A stretch of 32,072 nucleotides of DNA, taken from NCBI GenBank assembly GCA_028279245.1, contig JANQOE010000123.1:1-32072 (forward strand), read 5' to 3'. The notes beneath the pieces are model-generated. The model was not told the DNA's origin and did not search any database. It saw only the letters and a list, made by a program, of their open reading frames with translations. Shown here piece after piece: positions 23,738 to 31,364 of the stretch (position 1 is its first letter; each line of letters opens with the position of its first letter). The stretch is from Alphaproteobacteria bacterium (GTDB lineage Bacteria; Pseudomonadota; Alphaproteobacteria; UBA6615). The position numbers were made by a program, and so were the translations under genes.

Positions 23738-24616
23738 ATGGGTCCGTCATACGATCGTGCCGCCGAGGATACCGGCAATATTGTCGCGCTTGAACATGTC
23801 AACGTGCAGGTGCCCGACCAGATCCTGGCGACCCAGTTCTACATCACCGGATTGGGGCTGACCCGCGATCCTTATCTGATGACCGCTGTGACCAACATGT
23901 GGGTCAATATCGGGCGCAATCAGTTTCATTTGCCGACCGGTGAGGCGCAGGTGTTGCGCGGACGGGTTGGCCTGGTGCTGCCGGATCTCGATGCGCTGGC
24001 GCGACGGTTGGGTGGGGTGCGGGCGGCACTCGCCGGGACGCAGTTCGACTTTACTGCGCATGGCGACCATCTCGAGGTCACCTCGCCCTGGGGCAACCGC
24101 ATTCGTTGTCATGGTCCCGACCCGGCCTACGGGCGCACGACTCTAGGCATGCCGTATGTCGCGCTTGATGTGCCGCGCGGGACGACGGACGGCATCGTGC
24201 GTTTCTATCGCGAGGTGCTTCGGGCGCCGGCGGCGCTCGATGAAAGCGGTGGCGTGCCGACGGCGCGGGTCGCGGTTGGGATGGGGCAAGTGCTGCTGTT
24301 CGAGGAAACGGACGCGCCGCAGCCGGCCTACGACGGCCATCACATCCAGATCTACGTCGCCGATTTCTCGGGGCCGCACGCGGCGCTGCTCGAGCGCGGG
24401 TTGGTCAGCGAGGAAAGCGATCAGCACCAATACCGGTTCGTCGACATTGTCGATCCGGCCGACGGGACCGTGCTGTTCCAACTCGAACACGAAGTGCGGT
24501 CGATGACCCATCCGCTGTACGCGCGCAACCTGATCAACCGCGACCCGGCCCGCACGAACATGTCGTTCGCGCACGGCCGGGAGGATTGGCGCTGGGCGGA
24601 GCTGCCGGGCGCTTAG
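23738..24616 (+). CDS. VOC-family (glyoxalase/dioxygenase superfamily) protein with two VOC modules
   Basis: A 292-residue protein with two vicinal-oxygen-chelate modules. The first begins at IVALEHVNVQVPDQILATQFYITGLGLTR-type sequence (about 15-130) and the second at MPYVALDVPRGTTDGIVRFYREVLRAP (about 140-250). HHIQIYVADF and GTVLFQLEHEVR provide typical His/Glu metal-ligand positions. It could be a dioxygenase, glyoxalase or resistance-type binding protein; the substrate cannot be named. Start: ATG 23738 has GAGGAG with proper spacing, while ATG 23732 is too close to it. A TTGACA at 23685-23690 with TATTTC 15 bases later may give it a promoter of its own behind the XRE gene. Confidence 0.87.
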   Translation: MGPSYDRAAEDTGNIVALEHVNVQVPDQILATQFYITGLGLTRDPYLMTAVTNMWVNIGRNQFHLPTGEAQVLRGRVGLVLPDLDALARRLGGVRAALAGTQFDFTAHGDHLEVTSPWGNRIRCHGPDPAYGRTTLGMPYVALDVPRGTTDGIVRFYREVLRAPAALDESGGVPTARVAVGMGQVLLFEETDAPQPAYDGHHIQIYVADFSGPHAALLERGLVSEESDQHQYRFVDIVDPADGTVLFQLEHEVRSMTHPLYARNLINRDPARTNMSFAHGREDWRWAELPGA

Positions 24617-24798
24617 GGCATACGCCCGGCTAACGGAAAAGTCTCCAGGTCTTTGATGCGGCCGTCTTTGATCTGACCGTCCTGTACGGCATCCACAGTG
24701 TTTCGGCGATACCCACGTATCTGTTCGATGACTCCATCTATTTCGGCCAAACGGGCAGCGGTGTGCGCGTCTGCAAGCGTAGCGTGGTGTTCGAACAT
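24613..24798 (-). CDS. Possible small protein (61 residues), function unknown
   Basis: A short frame whose 3' end overlaps the VOC gene by 4 bases. The product is polar with a probable helix (AARLAEIDGVIEQIRGYRRN) and no recognisable domain. The ATG at 24798 has GGAAG only one base before it, which is poor spacing. It lies at the edge of the low-GC patch and may be a remnant of transferred DNA or a non-coding frame. Confidence 0.3.
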   Translation of the reverse strand: MFEHHATLADAHTAARLAEIDGVIEQIRGYRRNTVDAVQDGQIKDGRIKDLETFPLAGRMP

Positions 24799-24854
24799 TC
24801 TTCCTATGCGCCGGGCTTATCTAGTCCATGGTGCGCTTGAAACGCATCAACCTG

Positions 24855-25499
24855 TTAGAGATCGTTCGAAATAAGGAGCTGTGTTCTTGGGGGAAGTCCC
24901 CTGCTGATTATGTGCGGAATCAAGGCGGTCCCTTCCGCAGTCAAAGTAACCGTGTCATCTGTTCGCTCAACGAGACTGAAGGCTTTCAGGTAGTGAAACC
25001 AGCGTTCAAAGGTGAAATCCTTGTATTGATCCGGGTTCCTAGATGCTGCCCTATCATAGTGTTGTCGCATATCTTGAACTGAACACGTGCCGCCCTTGTC
25101 GGCCAGCATTTGCAGTGCGTTCCACTGGCTTCCCAACATACTGACGTAAGCGCGCTCCATATGGAGTGCTCCCAAACCACCAGCCAGACCATGTCTAAGC
25201 TGGTTCTCGCGATCTTCTTGCGGAACCTGTCCTAGTCCTTCATCGATCAGGCCAAGTAGTTTGTCGTAGTACGGCTGCGCCCACTTCTCTTTCGGGCGGT
25301 TGTCCAACACGCTCTTGGAAGTCGTCTCGGCTGTTGTTGCTTGAGTAGTTGGCGTTTCGGCAAGCTTAATTGCCTTCGGTCCTAACTCGCGGAGGCGCCC
25401 AATAGCCTCCGCAATCGGCCTTTTGAAGAGCCAAAGTGCGTAGACAGCGACAGTGGGCCATGCGTAGCTGGAGACTGCTTCAATTATCCCTACCACCAT
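24855..25499 (-). CDS. Membrane-anchored protein with C-terminal winged-helix-like region, function unknown
   Basis: A 214-residue protein that is not recognised. Residues about 8-26 (AVSSYAWPTVAVYALWLF) form a single membrane segment, followed by a positively charged helix and a Thr-rich linker (ETPTTQATTAETTS). The cytoplasmic C-terminal half has a pattern like a small winged helix (FERWFHYLKAFSLVERTDDTVTLTAEGTALIPHI), as in many wHTH-like effector or sensor domains. ATG 25499 follows AGAGGG with about 8 nt spacing. Base composition is clearly lower in GC than in the neighbours (60 of 120 bases in 24901-25020), suggesting horizontal acquisition. It has no operon partner except perhaps the tiny frame downstream. 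Confidence 0.75.
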   Translation of the reverse strand: MVVGIIEAVSSYAWPTVAVYALWLFKRPIAEAIGRLRELGPKAIKLAETPTTQATTAETTSKSVLDNRPKEKWAQPYYDKLLGLIDEGLGQVPQEDRENQLRHGLAGGLGALHMERAYVSMLGSQWNALQMLADKGGTCSVQDMRQHYDRAASRNPDQYKDFTFERWFHYLKAFSLVERTDDTVTLTAEGTALIPHIISRGLPPRTQLLISNDL

Positions 25500-25698
25500 A
25501 TAGAAACCCTCTCGGCGGCTTATTCTATCATGGGGGCCTATCGCTCGACCACTGCTTGTTTATTGTATTGATATTTAAAGACATAATGTCGGGGCCTTGC
25601 TTTCGTATGGTAAGTGTTCGCCATGGTGGACGAGCGCCAGCGCTAGTACACTCCGGCAGAACCTTTCGGAGCAAGCGTGTAGAGCGTTCGCGGCATCG

Positions 25699-26952
25699 CT
25701 AGCTGTTTGATTTACCGGCGTCCGGCAGGAAGTGGCGGACGACGCGTTTCATCGTCAGACCTTGCACGATGATCGAGAAGATGACGACGACATAGGTGAC
25801 TGTTAGCAGTAGCGGTTTGTGCTCGTTGTCCGGCAGCGATAGCACTAGGGCGACGGAGATGCCGCCGCGTAAGCCGCCCCAGGTCATGATCGGCAGCGCG
25901 CCGGTGGTGAAGTCGCGGCGTAAACGCAGCAGGGTGATGGGCAAGCCCACGGCGGCGAACCGTGCCAGGACCACTAGCGGGATGGCGGCCAGGCCCAGCA
26001 GGATCGGCCGTTCCGCCAGATCCAGGGCAAATACCTCCAACCCGATCAGCAGGAACAGCACGGCGTTGAGGATTTCGTCGAGCAGGCGCCAGAAGGCGTC
26101 GACATGTTCGCGGGTGGTGGCGCTCATGCCGTCGCGCACACCGGTGTGGCCGATCAACAGCCCCGCGACGACCACGGCAATCGGGCCGCTGATGTGCAAG
26201 GCGGTGGCCAAGGCGTAGCTGCCCATGACCAACGCCAGGGTTAGCAGAACCTCGAGGGGATAATCGTCGATCCGGCGCATCGCCTGGAAGACGACCCAAC
26301 CGGCCACGCCGCCCAGCAGCGCGCCGCCACCTGCTTCGACGACGAACAGTTCCGCCGCATCGAGGAAGCCGGTCGGTTCGTCGTGGGAGCCGCCGAAGGC
26401 GAAGGCGACGACGATCAGAAAGACGACGAAGGCGACGCCGTCGTTGAACAGGCTTTCGCCGGCGATCTTGGTCTCCAGCGACTTCGGTACCTTGACCTCT
26501 TTCAACAGGCCGAGGACCGCCACCGGGTCGGTCGGCGAGATCAGGGCGCCGAACACCAGGGCAATGATGAACGGAATGCCGGTCATCCAGTGAAACCCGA
26601 CCGCGACAATCGCGGTGGAGATCAGCACGCCAATGCTGGCCATCAGCGCGACAACCCATTTCTGATTGCGCAGCGCGTCGAAGTCGACGTGCAGCGCCCC
26701 GGCGAACAGCAGAAAGCCGAGCATGCCTTGCAGCAGTGCCTCGGCGAAGTCGATCTCCAGCACCTGGGCGCGCACGATGTCGTCGATTTGGAAGCCGGGG
26801 AACACCGCGTCGATGCCGATCAGCACCAACGACGTGACCAGGGCGATCACCACCAGGCCGATGGTCGACGGCAGGCGCAGCACGAAATGGTTCAACACGC
26901 CGAAGGCCGCCGCCAGGCAGACCAGGGTGGCGGCAAGGTTCAAGGCTTGCAT
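25699..26952 (-). CDS. Na+/H+ (CPA1/NhaP-type) antiporter
   Basis: A 417-residue polytopic membrane protein of the monovalent cation:proton antiporter-1 family, exchanging Na+ or K+ for H+ across the inner membrane. Transport-site motifs are visible: SPTDPVAVL (140-148, unwound helix Thr-Asp-Pro) and ESLFNDGVAFVVF (Asn170-Asp171, the ion-binding pair). A later TWGGLRGGISVALVLSLP is also typical. There are about a dozen hydrophobic segments. Start: frame extends upstream, but ATG 26952 follows GGGAG with about 8 nt spacing. It is divergent from the SMR pump gene. A long shadow frame on the same strand (25712-27136) is not a gene. Confidence 0.94.
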   Translation of the reverse strand: MQALNLAATLVCLAAAFGVLNHFVLRLPSTIGLVVIALVTSLVLIGIDAVFPGFQIDDIVRAQVLEIDFAEALLQGMLGFLLFAGALHVDFDALRNQKWVVALMASIGVLISTAIVAVGFHWMTGIPFIIALVFGALISPTDPVAVLGLLKEVKVPKSLETKIAGESLFNDGVAFVVFLIVVAFAFGGSHDEPTGFLDAAELFVVEAGGGALLGGVAGWVVFQAMRRIDDYPLEVLLTLALVMGSYALATALHISGPIAVVVAGLLIGHTGVRDGMSATTREHVDAFWRLLDEILNAVLFLLIGLEVFALDLAERPILLGLAAIPLVVLARFAAVGLPITLLRLRRDFTTGALPIMTWGGLRGGISVALVLSLPDNEHKPLLLTVTYVVVIFSIIVQGLTMKRVVRHFLPDAGKSNS

Positions 26953-27046
26953 GGGGTGGCTCCCGACCGGTTTGGCACGGTTGGTAGGACGAGCCGCTGG
27001 CGTTATGCAAGGCTGCAACACGGACCGGCGTCAAACGGAGACAAAT

Positions 27047-27364
27047 GTGCATTGGTTGATGTTGAGCGGCGCAATCGCCGTGGAGATCGTGGCGACCACT
27101 TCGCTGAAGCTGTCGGAGGGGATGGCGAAGCTGCATTTCTTCGGTGGCGCCATGCTGCTCTACGGCGTCAGCTTCGTTTTGCTGGCGCTGGCACTGAAGG
27201 CCATCCCGGTCGGCGTCGCCTACGCAATCTGGTCGGGGGTCGGCACCGCGGCGATTGCCACTATCGGCATCATCTGGTTTGCCGAGGCGCTGACGGCGCA
27301 GCGCATCCTGTTTATTCTGCTGATCATTATCGGGACGATTGGCCTGCAGGTAACGACGGACTGA
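27047..27364 (+). CDS. Small multidrug resistance (SMR/EmrE-type) transporter
   Basis: A 105-residue, four-helix proton-coupled exporter of the EmrE/SugE/Gdx superfamily. With the GTG start at 27047 (GGAG 6 nt upstream) the essential membrane glutamate is Glu13, matching Glu14 of EmrE. Other signatures are KLSEGMAKL (20-29) and PVGVAYAIWSGVGT (54-67, with Tyr59 and Trp62). The ATG at 27059 would remove four residues before the first helix. The family includes drug exporters and guanidinium exporters; the EmrE-like YAIWSGVG motif alone does not decide. The SDR gene follows after 10 bases and may be cotranscribed. Confidence 0.94.
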   Translation: MHWLMLSGAIAVEIVATTSLKLSEGMAKLHFFGGAMLLYGVSFVLLALALKAIPVGVAYAIWSGVGTAAIATIGIIWFAEALTAQRILFILLIIIGTIGLQVTTD

Positions 27365-27374
27365 AGGGGTCGCG

Positions 27375-28082
27375 ATGACAGCAGCATTCGATGGCCGGCA
27401 TGTGGTGGTGACGGGTGGAACCGGTGCGCTTGGTACGGCGGTGGTCAGCCAGCTGCTGGCGGCCGGTGCGGTGTGTCACATCCCGGTGTTCGATGCGGCA
27501 GAAAAGGCGCGAACGCCGTTCGCCGCGGACTCCAACGTGCGCTTCACTGACGGGGTCGACCTGACCGACGAGGCGCAGGTCGCGGCGTTCTTTAGCGGCG
27601 TGGAGCGGCTCTGGGCGTCGGTGCATATCGCCGGCGGGTTTGCGATGGCGCCGATCGACGGGACCGACAAGTCCGCATTGCTCGGCCAGCTCAACCTGAA
27701 TCTGGTGACGGCGTTTCTCTGCTGCCGCGCGGCGGTCGGCCGGATGCGGCTAACGGGCGATGGCGGCCGGATCGTCAACGTGGCGGCGCGGCCGGCGCTG
27801 GGGCCGCGCAGCGGCGCCGGGATGGCCGCCTACACCGCCAGCAAGGCCGGGGTCGCGGCCCTGACCCAGGCGCTGGCGGAAGAGGTGGCCGGCGACGGGA
27901 TCTGGGTCAACGCGGTGGTGCCATCCATTCTCGATACGCCGGCCAACCGGGCGGCGATGCCGAAAGCGCCGCACGCGGACTGGCCGAAACTTGGGGAGGT
28001 GGCCGAGAGTATCGGCTTCCTGGCATCGCCCGCCAACCAGGCGACACGCGGTGCTTTGGTACCGGTCTACGGACGCAGCTAG
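27375..28082 (+). CDS. Short-chain dehydrogenase/reductase (SDR) lacking the catalytic serine
   Basis: A 235-residue Rossmann-fold oxidoreductase. The cofactor loop TGGTGALG is at 13-20, and the catalytic Tyr153 and Lys157 are in AAYTASKAGV. The usual NNAG is HIAGG (84-88). The serine normally found about 13 residues before the Tyr is replaced: VNVAARPAL has Ala at 137/138. A Ser-to-Ala change is known in dihydropteridine reductase-type SDRs, so the enzyme may still work on quinonoid or activated substrates. ATG 27375 follows GAAGGGG. It lies 10 bases after the SMR gene, suggesting an operon. Substrate unknown. Confidence 0.9.
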   Translation: MTAAFDGRHVVVTGGTGALGTAVVSQLLAAGAVCHIPVFDAAEKARTPFAADSNVRFTDGVDLTDEAQVAAFFSGVERLWASVHIAGGFAMAPIDGTDKSALLGQLNLNLVTAFLCCRAAVGRMRLTGDGGRIVNVAARPALGPRSGAGMAAYTASKAGVAALTQALAEEVAGDGIWVNAVVPSILDTPANRAAMPKAPHADWPKLGEVAESIGFLASPANQATRGALVPVYGRS

Positions 28083-28084
28083 AG

Positions 28085-28101
28085 GGCGGCTCAAGGCCGC
28101 C
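28085..28101 (+). terminator. Hairpin after the SDR gene
   Basis: GGCGGC (28085-28090) pairs with GCCGCC (28096-28101) over a 5-base loop, 3 bases after the SDR stop. A partly T-rich stretch follows (TTCCGGTTTCCTT) without a proper T-run. It separates the SMR-SDR pair from the CheZ gene. Confidence 0.4.
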
Positions 28102-28176
28102 TGCGTTCCGGTTTCCTTAACCACTTGCCGGTATAGCGTAGGCGCTTCTTTTAACGGCCCGGGGGATGGCCGCGTC

Positions 28177-28914
28177 ATGCCTGACCAATCTATGAAGAAA
28201 ATTTTCTCTGCCGAGAAAACGTCGGAGGCGGTGGCGCATAGCTTCGATGCTTCTGGGGTCTCTAACGCCGAGATTCTGCATGCCATCAACGGTCTGCGCG
28301 ACGTCCTGGCGGAGAGTGGTGGCGAAGCACCGGCCAGCAACGGCCACGCGGCGCCCAACGGGTCCGGCGAAGACAACGGCATTGACGTGGAGGAGACCGA
28401 GGCGGTTCAGGTCGAAATCGCCCGCATGGTCCGCATGTTGAGCCACGCCAAGAGCGAGATCGCGGCGATCAAACATCCGCTGTCCGGCGACGACCGGATC
28501 AGCTCCGCCTCCAGTCAGCTCGACGCCATCGTCGAGGCGACGGAAAGCGCCACCACGGATATTCTCGGCGCCAGCGAGAAGATCGAGGAAGGCATCAACA
28601 AGCTCGGCGCCCTGCATCCGCTGGACGACGAAACCACGGAAATCGTCGGTGACATTGCCCAGCATGTCGTCTCGATACTCGAAGCCTGTAACTTCCAGGA
28701 CATCACCGGTCAGCGCATCTCGAAAGTGGTGACGACGATCCGCTTCATCGAGGATCGGGTCATCAACATGATCGAGATCTGGGGTGCGGAGCACTTCACC
28801 GGCATTCCGTTGCCGCAGGAAGACGTGCAGGACGACGATGCTGCTCTGCTGAACGGCCCGCAGCTTGCCGGCGATGGCTTGCAACAGGCGGAGATCGACG
28901 CCCTCTTCGACTAG
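28177..28914 (+). CDS. cheZ: Chemotaxis phosphatase CheZ-like protein
   Basis: A 245-residue, mostly helical protein of the CheZ family, which dephosphorylates CheY-P. The catalytic region LEACNFQDITGQRISKVV (169-185) holds Asp175 and Gln179, equivalent to Asp143 and Gln147 of E. coli CheZ. The extreme C-terminus QQAEIDALFD (236-245) resembles the CheY-P-binding peptide seen at the ends of CheZ and at the N-terminus of FliM. An acidic, low-complexity segment links the N-terminal helix to the bundle. ATG 28177 follows GGGGGA at 10 nt; ATG 28192 is an alternative. There are no other chemotaxis genes beside it, so it acts with a che/fli system encoded elsewhere. Confidence 0.9.
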   Translation: MPDQSMKKIFSAEKTSEAVAHSFDASGVSNAEILHAINGLRDVLAESGGEAPASNGHAAPNGSGEDNGIDVEETEAVQVEIARMVRMLSHAKSEIAAIKHPLSGDDRISSASSQLDAIVEATESATTDILGASEKIEEGINKLGALHPLDDETTEIVGDIAQHVVSILEACNFQDITGQRISKVVTTIRFIEDRVINMIEIWGAEHFTGIPLPQEDVQDDDAALLNGPQLAGDGLQQAEIDALFD

Positions 28915-29035
28915 GCGTCCCCCTTCTTCACAATCGATACGGCAGGTGCCGCCGGTGTAGCGCGGCGCTTCGGCCGTATTTTGCCGCTTGATTTGTGGGT
29001 GCGACGCAATCCATATAGCGGCGTAATATGTCCTG

Positions 29036-29746
29036 GTGGTGGCAGACGCGGTGGCGGCCCGTATGAGGCGACACGCGGTAGCGCGCGCCTACCGGCTGCT
29101 GCGCCGCCATTGGGATTTTACCCTCATTGCCGTGATTGTCGCCGTCGTGGCCGTGCACCCACTGGTTACGCGGGCGCAGGTATCGCTGGCGATCCGCGCC
29201 GCCGTGGTGCCGGCGGAGGCCGATTTCGCCTATCTGATGCAGACGGCAAAGCTGGAGAGCCGGCTGAACCCGAAGGCGCGGGCGAAGACCAGCAGCGCCA
29301 CCGGACTCTATCAGTTCATCGACGAGACCTGGCTGGAACTGGTGGGGCGGCACGGCGGGAAGCTCGGCTACGACCATTATGCGCAGGCGATTCGCGCCGG
29401 TACGCTGACGCCGCCGCTGCGGGCGCGGATCCTGGCGCTGCGGACCGACCCGAAGGTCGCGGCGCACATGGCCGCCGCCTATGCCGTGCAAAACCGGCAG
29501 ACGCTGGAAATGGCGCTCGGCCGGCCGGTCGACGAGGTCGAGCAGTATTTCGCCCACTTCCTCGGACCAACCGGCGCGGTGCGGTTCTTCCGGGCGCTGC
29601 GGGCGACTCCGGGGGCACCGGCCGCGAAGTTGTTCCCGGCGGCGGCCCGGGCGAACCGCAGCGTCTTCTATAACGGCGGCCGGCCCTACAGCCTTGAGGA
29701 CGTGCATGCCCGCATCCGTGGACGATTCACCGGCGAAGTGATCTGA
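29036..29746 (+). CDS. Membrane-anchored lytic transglycosylase-like protein
   Basis: A 236-residue protein with a basic N-terminus, one membrane helix (FTLIAVIVAVVAVHPLV, about 28-44) and an SLT-type lysozyme-like domain. The catalytic Glu is Glu74 in AKLESRLNPKARAKTSSATGLYQF, matching the ES...GLxQF pattern; ETWLELV follows. The later AAYAVQNRQTLE and EVEQYFAHFLGPTGAVRFF fit the family. It would cleave peptidoglycan glycan strands in the periplasm. Its position just after cheZ may indicate a role in flagellar assembly, an inference only. Start: consecutive GTG codons at 29036/29039 or ATG 29063; no strong ribosome site decides. It is convergent with the Fur-box gene. Confidence 0.85.
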   Translation: MVADAVAARMRRHAVARAYRLLRRHWDFTLIAVIVAVVAVHPLVTRAQVSLAIRAAVVPAEADFAYLMQTAKLESRLNPKARAKTSSATGLYQFIDETWLELVGRHGGKLGYDHYAQAIRAGTLTPPLRARILALRTDPKVAAHMAAAYAVQNRQTLEMALGRPVDEVEQYFAHFLGPTGAVRFFRALRATPGAPAAKLFPAAARANRSVFYNGGRPYSLEDVHARIRGRFTGEVI

Positions 29747-29751
29747 GAGGT

Positions 29752-30165
29752 CTAGTGGACCGTGGCGGCCTCTGGCGGGCTGACATGCATGGTGGCCAGG
29801 CCGGCGTGGCACAGGTGGCGGGAGAAGGCCGACAACGGGGTCGAAGTCCGTGGTAGGGCGGCGTGGGGCACCAGCTTGAGCAGGGCTTGCTCGGCTTCCG
29901 CCTCGTTGCCCTGCTGGAATTGGGTGACGGCGCTCAGAATCGCGTTTTCGTCGGCTGATAGCTGGCGGCTGCCGACCTGCCGGATGTCCAGTTTTCGGCC
30001 GGCGTTGGCGCACATGTTCAGCAGAAACACGTGGAACGGCTGCAGGCCGTCAGTGACGCCCTGGGCCCGCAGCAGGTGATGCAGGCCCCAAATCGGGCAG
30101 TGGTGCCGCCGCAGCGCTTGCACCCAGACACGGACCCCATTCAGCACCAATAGCGAACCGCTCAT
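29752..30165 (-). CDS. Small iron-linked protein, function unknown
   Basis: A 137-residue protein not assigned to a named family. It contains a Cys/His-rich region (ALRRHHCPIWGLHHLLRAQG), a single further Cys in FLLNMCANAG and C-terminal SRHLCHAGLATMHV, so a metal or heme role is possible. Start: the frame is open up to 30225, but that would place coding sequence through the Fur box. ATG 30165 behind GGGG (9 nt) begins MSGSLLVLNGVRV and is preferred. The Fur box lies 36 bases upstream, so expression is probably iron-repressed. It follows the imelysin and DUF1513 genes on the same strand. Confidence 0.7.
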   Translation of the reverse strand: MSGSLLVLNGVRVWVQALRRHHCPIWGLHHLLRAQGVTDGLQPFHVFLLNMCANAGRKLDIRQVGSRQLSADENAILSAVTQFQQGNEAEAEQALLKLVPHAALPRTSTPLSAFSRHLCHAGLATMHVSPPEAATVH

Positions 30166-30200
30166 CTGACTATGCCCCGTCAGCCCATCCAAAAATGTCT

Positions 30201-30219
30201 GATAATGATAATCGTTCTC
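30201..30219. promoter_or_regulatory. Fur box
   Basis: GATAATGATAATCGTTCTC matches the classic 19-base Fur consensus GATAATGATAATCATTATC at 17 of 19 positions. It lies between the DUF1513 gene (ending at 30249) and the small gene starting at 30165, so an internal iron-regulated promoter is likely. Confidence 0.8.
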
Positions 30220-30248
30220 AACCAAAACTCAATGAATATCTATCAGGG

Positions 30249-31364
30249 TCACAAAACCACAGGGACGAGATGATTGTCCCAGCGCCACGCCGCACGGTCC
30301 GGCGCCGATAGCCAGTGTAGGCCACCGGCGCCGGCCGTGTAGCGCGCGATGCCACCGGTGCCGGCGGCCAGCAGGAAGGTGCCGCCGATGCCGGTTGCGG
30401 CCACGCCGCTGCAGTCGCGGATCGCCACACTCTCCCGGTATTGCCCGGCCCCAGACCAAAGCGACACGCTGTTGCCGCGCGGGTGGGAGACCATCAGCGT
30501 TTGGCCGGTGCTGTCGGCGGTGATGCTGCCGCAATATTGACGCATGCGGCGCTCTATGTCGGGCGGTGCATGCCGGGTGGTCAGTGGGACCGCCCTGTCG
30601 TGACCGGCGAGCAGCGGTACGCGGTCGGCGCGGGCGCCTTGGTACTGCATGGCGGTAAGAACGGTGCTGTCGGCCGGGGCGGTCAGATGGCGGATGCTGA
30701 GTTGATGCAGCGCGACCGGCAGGCGTTCGTTCGCCAACAGCCGGCCGGAGCCACTGTCGATGTAGGCGAGGGACGGCTGCATGGTCGGCAGGTTGTGTTT
30801 CACCCGGCCGGTGTCCGGGTGGGTCAGAATGCCGCCGTTGGCGATCGCCAGAGTCTTCCCGTCCGGCAACAGGATCACTTCGTGGGGACCGATCCCGCCA
30901 GACGGAAACTCGGTGACACGTTGCCAAGTCGTGCTGTCCCAAACACCGACGACGCCGTTGCCGATTTCGAAATCGTTCTCCGTGGTGAAGACATACTTGC
31001 CGTCGCCGGAAAACGCGGCGTGACCGAAGAAGTGCCGGCCGGCGGGGCTCGATAGCGTTTGCAGCAGGCGGCCGTGCCGCACATCGATGACGAACGCCGC
31101 CGTGCCCGGGCGGCGCGCCGGCAGGACAGCGCGCGGATCGCCGTCGCGCACCGCGGCACCGTGGGCGCGCAGGGGCAGGGGAATGCTGGCCTGCACCTCA
31201 CCATTGATGTCGATGACCGCTGCTTCGTGCCGGTCGCCCGATGCATTTGATCGGGCGCCAACGAACAGGCGCTGCGAGCCGCGGGCCAAGGCTAGGCTTG
31301 GCAGAACCAAAGTGGCGGCGGCAGCCGTCGTGGAACGGAGCAGTTGTCGGCGGCTAATCGCCAT
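30249..31364 (-). CDS. DUF1513 family beta-propeller-like protein with Tat signal
   Basis: A 371-residue exported protein. The N-terminus SRRQLLRSTTAAAATLVLPSLALA is a twin-arginine signal. The body has repeated beta-blade patterns (DVRHGRLLQTLSSPAGRHFFGHAAFSGDG-like, VVGVWDSTTWQRVTEFPSGG, GPHEVILLPDGKTLAIANGG), matching DUF1513. DUF1513 genes commonly accompany imelysin and di-heme/iron uptake genes, and that is the case here. ATG 31364 overlaps the imelysin stop by 11 bases, so the two are coupled in one operon. The role is probably in periplasmic iron or heme handling, inferred from context. Confidence 0.9.
   Translation of the reverse strand: MAISRRQLLRSTTAAAATLVLPSLALARGSQRLFVGARSNASGDRHEAAVIDINGEVQASIPLPLRAHGAAVRDGDPRAVLPARRPGTAAFVIDVRHGRLLQTLSSPAGRHFFGHAAFSGDGKYVFTTENDFEIGNGVVGVWDSTTWQRVTEFPSGGIGPHEVILLPDGKTLAIANGGILTHPDTGRVKHNLPTMQPSLAYIDSGSGRLLANERLPVALHQLSIRHLTAPADSTVLTAMQYQGARADRVPLLAGHDRAVPLTTRHAPPDIERRMRQYCGSITADSTGQTLMVSHPRGNSVSLWSGAGQYRESVAIRDCSGVAATGIGGTFLLAAGTGGIARYTAGAGGLHWLSAPDRAAWRWDNHLVPVVL

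Noticed and set aside
25712..27136. 474-codon minus-strand frame over the antiporter gene
   Set aside because: Its translation is Arg/Pro-rich without any domain, and the other frame encodes an intact NhaP-type antiporter.
28928..30013. 361-codon minus-strand frame
   Set aside because: It is antisense to the lytic transglycosylase gene, with Arg/Pro/His-rich sequence lacking any domain pattern.
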